64,000 nt of DNA from a virus. The stretch is from positions 1 through 64,000 of IMG/VR virus record IMGVR_UViG_3300010413_000004, one strand, 5' to 3'. The notes beneath the pieces are model-generated. The model worked only from the letters and a program-made list of their open reading frames with translations. It was not told the origin of the DNA and ran no database searches. The translations under genes and the position numbers were made by a program. Of this stretch, positions 7,897 to 15,598 are shown piece by piece; within the stretch, counting starts at the first letter, position 1; every line of letters begins with the position of its first letter.

Positions 7897-8758
7897 ATAA
7901 ATCACCTATTGTAATCTCGAATGTGTTGCCACATTCATCTTGTATTTCAACTATAGTATTTATACTACAACATTCGTATTCTTGATTCCACCGTTGTTCT
8001 CCAATATCACCAATTTCATTTTTCTTGAATTCTTCATCGCGGCCAGGTGGCTCGTCCCAGAATACTTGGAGTGGAAAGAAGCTGTTTGATTTAACTTGTG
8101 CGCCTCTCCAAATTTGAGCAAAGATATTCATGTCGCCGTTTGGTGTAGATGTCATGATGCATGAACCACCAGTTGATAGTGTTGGTTTGATTGAAGTCCA
8201 GAATTCATCTTGAACAGCTGGAGCAACGAACGCGAATTCGTCCAAGAACAAAAGAGAGATTGACATACCACGACCAGAATCTTCAGATGTTGCCGTTGAT
8301 ATTATTCGGGAATCATTATCGAATCCGATGCTGTGTTTGTTCCATCCATCATCTTGGATGCCAGGTTTGATCCAATGTGGCAAGTTTTCATATGCATACC
8401 GAATACGAGCAATCATCTCCATGGCGTTGCTATTTTTATTTGAAGCAATAAGAATGGTCTTGTCAAAATTGAAAGTAGCATACCACAACAGGTATGCGGC
8501 TGACGTTGTGCTTTTGCCAGTTTGGCGAGCACTCAGTACGACAACGTTCCTGTTCTCTTGATATGCCTGTATCATTTTTCGTTGATACGGATACAATTTG
8601 AATGGTACAGCACCTTTCTTTGGGTGTTGTATCATTATGTAGTTTTCGATAAAGTACACTGGATCAGAAGCACATCGTCTGAGTTCTTGAAGCTGCTCAA
8701 GAGTGTATTCCGTTTCAGCGTTCGCCTTTTTTAACTTGGGGTTTTTTGCACGAGCCAT
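7868..8758 (-). CDS. 17: Large terminase ATPase half with very short N-part of split intein
   Basis: 296 residues. Residues 1-262 are the packaging ATPase: adenine-motif region YPYQRKM, Walker A SARQTGKST (about 76-84), Walker B LLFLDEF (DE at 173-174) and coupling motif IMTSTPNG. At WNQEYE the extein ends and a 34-residue intein piece begins: Cys263 (codon 7970-7972), CCSINTIVEI, matching block A of inteins with T at position 6, then DLYELLQQSDG and stop. The N-piece ends before block B, unlike canonical split inteins but like the AceL-TerL class. No Shine-Dalgarno is seen; CATATATAC ends four bases before the ATG. Downstream are the endonuclease gene and then the C-half. Confidence 0.9.
   Translation of the reverse strand: MARAKNPKLKKANAETEYTLEQLQELRRCASDPVYFIENYIMIQHPKKGAVPFKLYPYQRKMIQAYQENRNVVVLSARQTGKSTTSAAYLLWYATFNFDKTILIASNKNSNAMEMIARIRYAYENLPHWIKPGIQDDGWNKHSIGFDNDSRIISTATSEDSGRGMSISLLFLDEFAFVAPAVQDEFWTSIKPTLSTGGSCIMTSTPNGDMNIFAQIWRGAQVKSNSFFPLQVFWDEPPGRDEEFKKNEIGDIGEQRWNQEYECCSINTIVEIQDECGNTFEITIGDLYELLQQSDG
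7957..7964 (-). promoter_or_regulatory. Perfect late promoter box TATAAATA inside the N-intein codons
   Basis: TATAAATA on the minus strand is formed by the codons for Ser-Ile-Asn-Thr at intein positions 3-6. It lies 61 bases before the endonuclease ATG at 7896 and is the obvious candidate promoter for that gene. Confidence 0.6.
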
Positions 8759-8763
8759 ATTCG

Positions 8764-8771
8764 TATATATG
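8764..8771 (-). promoter_or_regulatory. CATATATA box before the large terminase gene
   Basis: CATATATA on the minus strand, five bases before the ATG at 8758. The same box recurs before the small terminase; see also 26888 and 29314. It may be a late promoter variant or an AU-rich initiation signal. Confidence 0.35.
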
Positions 8772-8788
8772 GCGAATAAATGAGGGGG

Positions 8789-9235
8789 TTACGTATCGTT
8801 TGTATCTTTTGACTGAGCTAATCGTTTAAGAATTTCGTTTCTATCTGCAATTACAACTTGACTATCTCTGATTGTAGTACCACCTGAAATCTTATTTTCT
8901 GAAACTTTAATCTTGTCTTTGTGGGTTTTTAGATTCGCTTTTTCGCGTGCTGCTGAAAGTGCAGCGTTGAGAAATTGGACAGCAACTTCACCATTTCGTG
9001 CCTTGTATTTTCCTTCCACCAACTCTGCTTCTTCCATTTGAGCTTCAAATGCACTCATTGCTGCATCATATATCTCTTGTATTTGACCATCTATTTCTGT
9101 ATCTTTTTCATCATAGAGTTCGACTTCTACCGTTTCAGTAGGAAGTGATTCTGTATACGGAATAAGTGTAGAGCCTGAATCGATGTCCAGTACTTCTTCA
9201 AGTGGATGTTCGATGGTGTTGTTTTTTTCGTCCAT
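8789..9235 (-). CDS. 16: Small terminase subunit, gp16-like
   Basis: 148 residues, acidic N-terminus followed by a helical centre (QIQEIYDAAMSAFEAQMEEAELVEGKY, NAALSAAREKANLKTHKDKI) and a short C-terminal tail. The size and helical AREK..K.HKDK segment fit the T4 gp16 family, which forms rings that regulate the large terminase on concatemer DNA. The position immediately upstream of the large terminase, as in T4, is the strongest support. The start has CATATATAC just upstream and no Shine-Dalgarno. DNA-binding residues cannot be pointed out. Confidence 0.75.
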   Translation of the reverse strand: MDEKNNTIEHPLEEVLDIDSGSTLIPYTESLPTETVEVELYDEKDTEIDGQIQEIYDAAMSAFEAQMEEAELVEGKYKARNGEVAVQFLNAALSAAREKANLKTHKDKIKVSENKISGGTTIRDSQVVIADRNEILKRLAQSKDTNDT

Positions 9236-9239
9236 GTTG

Positions 9240-9247
9240 TATATATG
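9240..9247 (-). promoter_or_regulatory. CATATATA box before the small terminase gene
   Basis: CATATATA on the minus strand, four bases before the ATG at 9235. The arrangement is nearly identical to that before the large terminase gene, with no visible ribosome site. Confidence 0.35.
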
Positions 9248-9263
9248 GACGTTGGGAAATGAG

Positions 9264-9980
9264 TTACTTAAAGATGTGTTTTTCTGTTAGGACTCTGAAA
9301 ACCATCCCATGTTGCTTTGCAAACAAAGTGGCACTTTTCCATTTTGCCTGGTTTACTGCGTATGTAATCTGTTCATATAATATGGTTTTTTGACTTTTCT
9401 TTCCTTTCTTTGTAGGTGGTTTAGTTTCGCGTTCTGGTTTAACCTCCCACAATTCTTCGATGATCTTGCCTTCACGGTTTCTCATTTTGACGTAGTAATC
9501 AATGTAATATTTGTGCGGCCTATTATCGGTTGGTTTAATGTACGTCACGACGACTTCTTCGGATGCCCATTCAATTACATTTGGATTATTGTCCAAAAAC
9601 TTGTGCACATTCAACTCCCATGATGACATAAAACGAACGTTGTTTACATCTCCTCTGTATTTGTCAGGATTGCGTAACGTATAATATCCCTGATTGTGAG
9701 TGGAGCGGCTACCTGTACGTTTCCGCTTTGGCTGCTTTTGATTTACTCTGATTACATTCTCAGTGATGCTACCATCATCTTCTTGATACTTAACCAGAAA
9801 ACGTGAGTTTTCATCCGTGTCTGAACTCACTTTTTTCCATGTTATTACCTTTTCGGACGTTTCGAGAAACTTGATAAATTTGTGTTCTTCTAATGAGAAA
9901 AACCGGATAGTTGGTGATTCGCCAACGTATCTCTGTTTATTACGAACTGTATATCGTCTTCCAGTTTTCTGTCTGATCAT
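9264..9980 (-). CDS. 4: Head completion nuclease-like protein, gp4 family, with N-terminal duplication
   Basis: 238 residues. The C-terminal ~140 match T4 gp4: GYYTLRNPDKYRGD, WASEEVVVTYIKP, HKYYIDYYVKM, EELWEVKPERETKPP, YAVNQAKWKSATLFAKQHG and RVLTEKHIF. The pattern with D in IDYY and E-x-K in WEVKP is that of TnsA/VRR-like nucleases. Family members protect or trim packaged DNA ends and complete filled heads. The N-terminal 60 residues (RRYTVRNKQRYVGESPTIRFF...FIKFLETSEKVITW) look like a second copy of the first part of the domain without the catalytic part. The ATG overlaps the stop of the upstream tail gene (ATGA), so translation is coupled. Confidence 0.85.
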   Translation of the reverse strand: MIRQKTGRRYTVRNKQRYVGESPTIRFFSLEEHKFIKFLETSEKVITWKKVSSDTDENSRFLVKYQEDDGSITENVIRVNQKQPKRKRTGSRSTHNQGYYTLRNPDKYRGDVNNVRFMSSWELNVHKFLDNNPNVIEWASEEVVVTYIKPTDNRPHKYYIDYYVKMRNREGKIIEELWEVKPERETKPPTKKGKKSQKTILYEQITYAVNQAKWKSATLFAKQHGMVFRVLTEKHIFK

Positions 9981-11359
9981 AGAAATTGTGAGCCAATATA
10001 ATCACTTGCAGAGTTGAAAGCATCACTGATTGTTGATCGTGCTGAATCCAACGTTTCGGTAATTGCAGCAGAAATTGAATTCTGCTGTTGACCAGGTGGT
10101 TGATTTGGATCAGTAACAGCTGCATCAAATTCACCATTGTATCTTAACGGGTACGATGCACCAACGGATGCTCCCGACAGTGCAGTAATATCATAATCAG
10201 TTGTGTCACTCACTTGATATCCTGTTATTACATTGAGACCATCATAAGCAAATTGGAACGATATTTCGTTTCCTCCACCATTATCAGCCATGTCAAGATC
10301 GTCTAATTCCATCGTAAGAATCTTTGGGTTGTAGAACTTGTACACGTTCATCAATTGCCCTTCTCTATACACGTGGAATAGGGTGATTCGTTTGAAAATA
10401 TTTTTTGTGTCAGGACCTGCAGTAGGTCCATAAGAAGCCGAATATTTGTGCGTTGGAACAGCACCAGGAAATGCGACCCCTTGATTGAGACCACTGAAGT
10501 CCATGCTCGTTGATTCAAGAATTCCAGACACGTCTTCCATTTTTTGATCAAACGGTAAATTAGATATAGGGCTCATTGCACGAAGATACGCATTATACAA
10601 AGCCATCGCTTGGTTTTTATTGTCGTCGTAGAACCGCATTGTCATTGGTTCATAAATGGTTCTTTTTGGCACTCTGGTCCAGAAGTTATACATATTGACT
10701 TCTTCATAGTCAAAGTTGACGTTTGGTCGTGTACTATTTTTGACAACGAATGCAGCCTGGATATCTTTGAATTGCTGACTATATGGTTCAGTAAATTCGA
10801 GCTGAACGACGAATAGAAATTTATACTTAGGTGCCCACGATATTAAATCTACTGCGTAAGGAGATGCACCACACGCTTGGAAATCTCGCTGTTCGGGTGG
10901 TTTAGGATCAACGAATGTATTATCTAGCAACGTAGATAAGTTTTGTAAATCTGAAAATGATCCAGGAATATCTGTTAACTGATAGTTACCTTGTTTGACT
11001 TTACTGTATATGCTCTTTGCTTGACCATATGCGCGGTTGGCAACATTGGAATTTAATGACGCTGCCTGTTGCACTGAATTTGGTGGAATACCAACAGTAC
11101 TGAGGACGTAATCGGCACCATTTGCATCGCTCCCTAGAGTAGAAGCTAGAAGACTTCCCGTTCGAATAGAATCAGAAGTTTTTACTAGGACACGGAGACC
11201 TTCAGCCACTTTTCCGTACCCTACATCATTCAAAACTTCAAGGTTGCCAATATTCTCGATAGAGCTAAGAAAATCACTCTTTTGAGATGTGGTCTGTTTT
11301 TGTGTTTGTTGACTTTTTTCGCAATTTGTAACGAGGAAAGTTCGTGGATCAATCGCCAT
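9977..11359 (-). CDS. Tail tube-like protein, probable baseplate tube initiator (gp54-like)
   Basis: 460 residues. The N-terminal third is low in motifs and partly helical. The central part (about 160-390) has a tail tube-type fold signature: YKFLFVVQLEF, RPNVNFDYEEVNMYNFWTRV, TIYEPMTMRFYDDNKNQ, HKYSASYG and FKRITLFHVYREGQLMNVYKFYNPKI, comparable with the gp19 tube protein next to it. The C-terminus is Ala/Ser-rich helix. In T4, gp54 and gp48 cap the baseplate and start tube assembly; length and position next to gp19 suggest that role. It has an AAGGAG ribosome site and a TATAAATA box. The choice between gp54 and gp48 is uncertain. Confidence 0.6.
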   Translation of the reverse strand: MAIDPRTFLVTNCEKSQQTQKQTTSQKSDFLSSIENIGNLEVLNDVGYGKVAEGLRVLVKTSDSIRTGSLLASTLGSDANGADYVLSTVGIPPNSVQQAASLNSNVANRAYGQAKSIYSKVKQGNYQLTDIPGSFSDLQNLSTLLDNTFVDPKPPEQRDFQACGASPYAVDLISWAPKYKFLFVVQLEFTEPYSQQFKDIQAAFVVKNSTRPNVNFDYEEVNMYNFWTRVPKRTIYEPMTMRFYDDNKNQAMALYNAYLRAMSPISNLPFDQKMEDVSGILESTSMDFSGLNQGVAFPGAVPTHKYSASYGPTAGPDTKNIFKRITLFHVYREGQLMNVYKFYNPKILTMELDDLDMADNGGGNEISFQFAYDGLNVITGYQVSDTTDYDITALSGASVGASYPLRYNGEFDAAVTDPNQPPGQQQNSISAAITETLDSARSTISDAFNSASDYIGSQFL

Positions 11360-11379
11360 AATTACTCCTTTTCTTCAGG

Positions 11380-11387
11380 TATTTATA
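11380..11387 (-). promoter_or_regulatory. Late promoter TATAAATA for the tube initiator-like gene
   Basis: A perfect TATAAATA on the minus strand, 20 bases before the ATG at 11359, followed by the AAGGAG ribosome site. Confidence 0.7.
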
Positions 11388-11402
11388 ATCATGTACCCAT
11401 AC

Positions 11403-11429
11403 AAAAAGAGGAAGGCAAAAGCCTTCCTC
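11403..11429 (-). terminator. Rho-independent terminator after the tail tube gene
   Basis: On the minus strand GAGGAAGGC, loop TTTT and GCCTTCCTC form a perfect 9-bp stem followed by TTTTT. It ends the gp19 transcript ahead of the next late promoter at 11380. Confidence 0.85.
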
Positions 11430-11497
11430 AATTCACTTCCATGTGAGAATGTCAATCCTTGACTGCATTCCCTCGCTTAACACGATTGTATCAACTA

Positions 11498-12085
11498 TTA
11501 AGCAGCGCCAGCACCACCAGTTGCTACACCCTGACCTTGATTGTAACCACCAATGTCCTGTCTTGCATGGTCATATCTAAGAGTCGTTGTAATTTGAACT
11601 GCATCAGAAGAAGCATAATCAAGATCTGTATAGTCAATATTCTGAATCCAGCATCCTTCAATTGTCCACTTCTCAATTACAACATCGTTACCATCTAACA
11701 TTTCAAGATATGTTACGAATTTGTAGAGAGAACCTTCACCAGCAGCGGCCAGCCATTGACCTTCAGCACCAATCAGCCACTGTTGTTTTTGTTGTTGTTC
11801 TTGCAGAACTTGTGAAGCAGAACCAGTGACATCATCTTCAAAAGTAACAGTCATAGGTTCAAATGTATGTTTTCCACCAATCCATGCACGTGAGTTGTAG
11901 CGATCGAGCTGCACTTCATCAAATGACCACGTTGGGCGTGTAGCTGTAACAGCCTGCATGCTTAGTGGTTGAGAATTGGTGCCGCCTCCAAGATTCGCAA
12001 ACGTAACACGCCATCTGTTTTTAAGTTTTGGTTGAAGGATACCTGACCCTACACCTGGAATCCCGAAATCGTTAATTGTACTCAT
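11498..12085 (-). CDS. 19: Tail tube protein, gp19
   Basis: 195 residues. The sequence follows the T4-type tube subunit: LKNRWRVTFANLGG at the N-terminus, RPTWSFDEVQLDRYNSRAWI, HTFEPMTVTFEDDVTG, then VVIEKWTIEGCWIQNIDYTDLDY and TTTLRYDHARQ at the C-terminus. Rings of this protein form the inner tube through which DNA passes, assembled on the baseplate around the tape measure and inside the gp18 sheath (gene at 42438). A GGAG ribosome site lies 13 bases before the ATG, and the CATAAATA box at 12136 is the likely promoter. A strong terminator follows. Confidence 0.9.
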   Translation of the reverse strand: MSTINDFGIPGVGSGILQPKLKNRWRVTFANLGGGTNSQPLSMQAVTATRPTWSFDEVQLDRYNSRAWIGGKHTFEPMTVTFEDDVTGSASQVLQEQQQKQQWLIGAEGQWLAAAGEGSLYKFVTYLEMLDGNDVVIEKWTIEGCWIQNIDYTDLDYASSDAVQITTTLRYDHARQDIGGYNQGQGVATGGAGAA

Positions 12086-12087
12086 TG

Positions 12088-12095
12088 TATAAATA
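12088..12095 (+). promoter_or_regulatory. Late promoter TATAAATA for the plus-strand homing endonuclease
   Basis: A perfect TATAAATA on the plus strand, 62 bases before the ATG at 12158. It is three bases from the start codon of the divergent gp19 gene. Confidence 0.6.
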
Positions 12096-12135
12096 CTCCT
12101 GTATACTAGGACTTTAAATTGATTTTATCTGTGTG

Positions 12136-12143
12136 TATTTATG
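12136..12143 (-). promoter_or_regulatory. Late promoter-type box for gp19
   Basis: CATAAATA on the minus strand, about 50 bases before the gp19 ATG. It lies inside the leader of the endonuclease gene, so the two late transcripts overlap head to head. Confidence 0.6.
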
Positions 12144-12157
12144 TGGGGTTTCGAAAA

Positions 12158-13609
12158 ATGTCTGAAAAATTGCGCGATTTGTTAAAATATAGTGAAACAC
12201 TCAAACGAAAGGGGGCGATTAAGCACCACCCATCATATCCGTTATTGGTTGAGGAGACTAACTTTCTCCCACCCACGTGCACTGTATCAAGAAGACTGTG
12301 GCACATCCGCAACGAAAAACCTATTCCCAAGTGTAAGGTTTGTGATAATGATGCGGCATGGGATAATAAGGAAGGTGGATATTATCGACAGTACTGTTCA
12401 AATAAATGTGCTGTGTCAGATCCTGATAGAATGAAGAAAATCCAAAAAACAAATAAACAACGATATGGATCTTCTTCTCCTTTTGGTGCTAGTGAAGTAA
12501 GAAAGAAATCTGCAGAAACTGTTCGCAGAAGATATGGAGTTGATAACGTGTCTCAATATAATGAGATCAACGTTCGTCGAAAACGGAGCATTGTTAATAG
12601 TAAAAATAAAAATATTGACCAACTCGATAAAATAGTTTCCTTGATCAGTGATAATTGCACACAAACTGAAATTGGTAATGAATTGGGAATTTCGCAACCA
12701 AGAGTTAGTGCATTACTTCAACGGCTGGATCTCAAAACACAAAAGAGAACTTGGTCCACTGGTCATCAAGAAATCATTGAATTTCTTAAAGACCAATCTG
12801 TATCTTTTATCGTGAATGATCGAACATGCATATCGCCACACGAACTCGATATCTTTTTACCAGAATATAATTTAGCCATCGAATTTAATGGAATATATTG
12901 GCACAGTGAACTTGCAGGCAAAACTAAGCGATATCATGTTAATAAAACTAACAGTTGTAGAAACAAGGGCATAGATTTAATTCACATATTCAGTAATGAA
13001 TGGGAGCGTAAACGCGATATAGTAAAGTCAAGATTATTGTACAAATTGAAAAAAATCGATAACACAATATATGCTAGAAAGTGCGTCATTCAAGAGATTC
13101 CAGTTAGTATTGCTGATAAGTTTGTTGCCTTGAATCACATCCAAGGCTCTCGTTCAGCTAGCATCAATATTGGTGCATTTTTTGAAAATAAGTTAGTGGC
13201 TGTTATGACATTTTCTAAGCACCCTGGTCAATTTCAGTATGAAATAGTGCGTTCTTGTTCGCTTACAAATGTTAATGTAGTTGGTGTTATCAGCAGAATG
13301 TTCGCGTTCTTCAAACGAAAACATGCACCGATCAGCGTATTAACGTACGCCGACAGTCGATGGGGTAATGGGGCAGGGTACAGTACGATTGGGTTCAATT
13401 TTGATGGATATACACCACCTAATTATTGGTATTTTAAACGCAATGGAGATACTAATAGGTTACATTCGCGGATTATGTTTCAAAAACATAAATTAAGTCG
13501 TGTACTACCTACATTTTCAGTAAATAAAACAGAATGGGAAAATATGGTAGATAATGGATATGATCGAATTTGGGATTGTGGGAGTTCTAGGTGGATATGG
13601 TATCCATAA
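12158..13609 (+). CDS. Free-standing homing endonuclease of the Vsr-like EDxHD family
   Basis: 483 residues from the ATG at 12158. Zinc finger Cys59/62/80/84 (CKVC...CSNKC) is followed by QRYGSSSPFG/RRYGVDNVSQ repeats and a helix-turn-helix (QTEIGNELGISQPRVSALL, about 169-187). The nuclease core is HELDIFLPEYNLAIEFNGIY with ELD 229-231, Glu242 and His249, then LIHIFSNEW. The C-terminal domain has LTYADSRWGNG and ends YDRIWDCGSSRWIW. The architecture is the same as the endonuclease inside the terminase, but this copy is not within a split gene. It lies alone on the plus strand between gp19 and gp25, ending four bases before the convergent gp25 stop. Its target is unknown; neighbouring tail genes are likely candidates. 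Confidence 0.85.
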   Translation: MSEKLRDLLKYSETLKRKGAIKHHPSYPLLVEETNFLPPTCTVSRRLWHIRNEKPIPKCKVCDNDAAWDNKEGGYYRQYCSNKCAVSDPDRMKKIQKTNKQRYGSSSPFGASEVRKKSAETVRRRYGVDNVSQYNEINVRRKRSIVNSKNKNIDQLDKIVSLISDNCTQTEIGNELGISQPRVSALLQRLDLKTQKRTWSTGHQEIIEFLKDQSVSFIVNDRTCISPHELDIFLPEYNLAIEFNGIYWHSELAGKTKRYHVNKTNSCRNKGIDLIHIFSNEWERKRDIVKSRLLYKLKKIDNTIYARKCVIQEIPVSIADKFVALNHIQGSRSASINIGAFFENKLVAVMTFSKHPGQFQYEIVRSCSLTNVNVVGVISRMFAFFKRKHAPISVLTYADSRWGNGAGYSTIGFNFDGYTPPNYWYFKRNGDTNRLHSRIMFQKHKLSRVLPTFSVNKTEWENMVDNGYDRIWDCGSSRWIWYP

Positions 13610-13613
13610 ACTA

Positions 13614-13988
13614 TTATTGTTCAAACTTTATATTCAGATCAAAATTATCAACCACGTCCAATTCAACGTAAAATAATCGTGCACTTGCATAGATGCTATT
13701 TTCATCATATTTTGGTACCACAACCATATCTACAACCTCAACACGAGGATCGAAATCAAATACTGCTCGCAATTCCTCTTCGATAGTGCTGAGTGTATCA
13801 TCATCTAGTGGTTCAAACACCATTTCTGGAATCATTGTTCCAAATGTTGGCATTCGCACACGGCTTCCGCGTTGTGTAAATATGTGATTTAGCAGATCAA
13901 GTTTGACGATTTCGACGTTCGACAGGCTAAATGTCTTTGATTTTTGAAACTCGAACGATGAGAATCCTTTGTATAGTCTTAGGGTCAC
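13614..13988 (-). CDS. 25: Baseplate wedge protein gp25 (lysozyme-like fold)
   Basis: 124 residues. It has the compact GPW/gp25 pattern: KTFSLSNVEIVKLDLLNHIFTQRGSRVRMPTFG with the RGxRxxxPxFG motif, then LDDDTLSTIEEELRAVFDFDPRVEVVDM. gp25 joins baseplate wedges to the hub and primes sheath assembly. The start is a GTG (13986-13988) with GGAG eight bases upstream. A GATAAATA box lies within the end of the upstream gp5 gene. Confidence 0.9.
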   Translation of the reverse strand: MTLRLYKGFSSFEFQKSKTFSLSNVEIVKLDLLNHIFTQRGSRVRMPTFGTMIPEMVFEPLDDDTLSTIEEELRAVFDFDPRVEVVDMVVVPKYDENSIYASARLFYVELDVVDNFDLNIKFEQ

Positions 13989-14008
13989 AATATTACTCCA
14001 TTATTGTT

Positions 14009-14016
14009 TATTTATC
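14009..14016 (-). promoter_or_regulatory. Late promoter-type box for gp25
   Basis: GATAAATA on the minus strand, overlapping the gp5 stop codon and 20 bases before the gp25 GTG. Confidence 0.55.
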
Positions 14017-15598
14017 ATCGGTGCCACTTAGGATTTCGTTCCAAATCTTCGCCACGTTCAACTCTGCCAACGTTTATATCATTGTATGAGTATTCAGCAG
14101 CATCTGTGTGAGTGTTGTTCGAATCTTGATCTGTTTTGAGAGGATCTGTCATTGTTCTTGCCCACGGTTCGTGTTCAGGAACACGTGATGTCCAAAATGA
14201 TTCCTTTGAAGTGCCAGCATTACCAGCTGAACCAGCTGAAGATGCTGGTGGACCATTCATGTGGATATTTGGTCCACCAACCATAACAATATCACCACCT
14301 GTTGCCAATACGTCAACAGCACTTGCTGTTAAGTAACCCTTGCCACTAGCCTTGATGTGTGTTTCATTTTGTGCAGTTAGATATAGAATGCTACCTGATT
14401 TGACGTTAAAATCACCTGTTGTTTGAATTGATGCAGTATCTGTTTTAACGTTGAGAGAAGCAGAACTTTCAATGTTAGCATCAACATCACTTTTAATATT
14501 GATACCATCACCACCCTTCGCATGAATTCGCACATCTCCTTCTGATACCATGTGTATTCCATTTGCTGCTGTAACACGGAACGTATCATCAGCTGTAAAG
14601 TTGATATCCTTTTTGGCATGTACAGAAACGTTGCGGTCGCTGTAGATATCAATATTGCCTTTTTCGTCAAGTTCTACCCATGAGCTGCCTTGAGGCGTGC
14701 TGATATACATGCGTTCATTTGTATCATCCATTAGTATCTGGTGTCCATGCGTTGTACGTAATCGTATGCGACAGTTTTCTGGTCTATCGTCCATAGATAT
14801 CGAATGGAAGCCAGGAGAAGTCCAAGCATAATAAGATGAATCGTAGTTTTTGTTATTTGTTGCTGCAAATACTAATGTTGGATCGATTCTACTTTCAGCA
14901 TATCCTTGTGTTATGGGTCGACTTGTTCCATCTGCATCTGTTACTTCAACATCCCTGTCATCAGATAGTTGTGAAATTTCTGAGTCGATAGAGTTGACAA
15001 TTTCGTCTGTTATGCCAGCAATTGAGTAGTCTGCGCCTCTAGTTTGAAATTCAAAACTTCGGCGGGCCTCTCCTACAGAGCCAGGGACAAGACTAGCATC
15101 ACTCGAGGAAAAGGCTATTGTAAGTTGATCATGCAATGGATAAATTGGATCTTCTGTAGACGATATTGGTCCAGATGGTAGTTGGCCATTTTTATATGTG
15201 TAGCGACCGTGTGGCATGGTATGATTCATAAACTGTCCATGTAAGCATCCCATCCATATTCTAAATCTGGTATCACCATCAATACATGCAATTAGCACCG
15301 TAGAACCTACTTTTGGAATATTCCACATACCGTAAGCAACTGGTCCTACTGTCTCATATTCACCACGTCCTCGTGTTCCCGAATCCACAATTCCACCAAA
15401 GGGAGAAACATAAGTTGCCCACGGCAGATCCTTGATTGGCGTAAAATCCGTATCGCCCAATGCTGGACATACCACTCGTAGACGGCCCATTTGTTGAGGA
15501 TCGTTTGTGTCTATTACTTCTCCAACGGTGAGTTTTGTAAATTGTGTAGTTGCATTACCAACCCGCATTGCCTCTTCTAAGTATCCATATCTACTCAT
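14015..15598 (-). CDS. 5: Baseplate hub spike protein, gp5-like, without lysozyme domain
   Basis: 527 residues. The N-terminal OB-fold type region reads VGEVIDTNDPQQMGRLRVVCPALGD, with GSTVLIACIDGDTRFRIWMGCLHGQFMNHTMPHG further on. The second half is a repeating beta-strand pattern (GNIDIYSDRNVSVHAKKDINFTADD, HMVSEGDVRIHAKGGDGINIKSD) as in the triple beta-helix of T4 gp5 and VgrG spikes. The T4 lysozyme domain that sits between these parts is absent; a linker rich in Ser and Asp is there instead. The start overlaps the stop of the hub gene upstream (ATGA). It would form the membrane-piercing needle. Confidence 0.85.
   Translation of the reverse strand: MSRYGYLEEAMRVGNATTQFTKLTVGEVIDTNDPQQMGRLRVVCPALGDTDFTPIKDLPWATYVSPFGGIVDSGTRGRGEYETVGPVAYGMWNIPKVGSTVLIACIDGDTRFRIWMGCLHGQFMNHTMPHGRYTYKNGQLPSGPISSTEDPIYPLHDQLTIAFSSSDASLVPGSVGEARRSFEFQTRGADYSIAGITDEIVNSIDSEISQLSDDRDVEVTDADGTSRPITQGYAESRIDPTLVFAATNNKNYDSSYYAWTSPGFHSISMDDRPENCRIRLRTTHGHQILMDDTNERMYISTPQGSSWVELDEKGNIDIYSDRNVSVHAKKDINFTADDTFRVTAANGIHMVSEGDVRIHAKGGDGINIKSDVDANIESSASLNVKTDTASIQTTGDFNVKSGSILYLTAQNETHIKASGKGYLTASAVDVLATGGDIVMVGGPNIHMNGPPASSAGSAGNAGTSKESFWTSRVPEHEPWARTMTDPLKTDQDSNNTHTDAAEYSYNDINVGRVERGEDLERNPKWHR

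Noticed and set aside
11498-13988. Intron interrupting a tail gene around the plus-strand endonuclease
   Set aside because: gp19 and gp25 are both complete and the endonuclease lies on the opposite strand, so there is no split gene.
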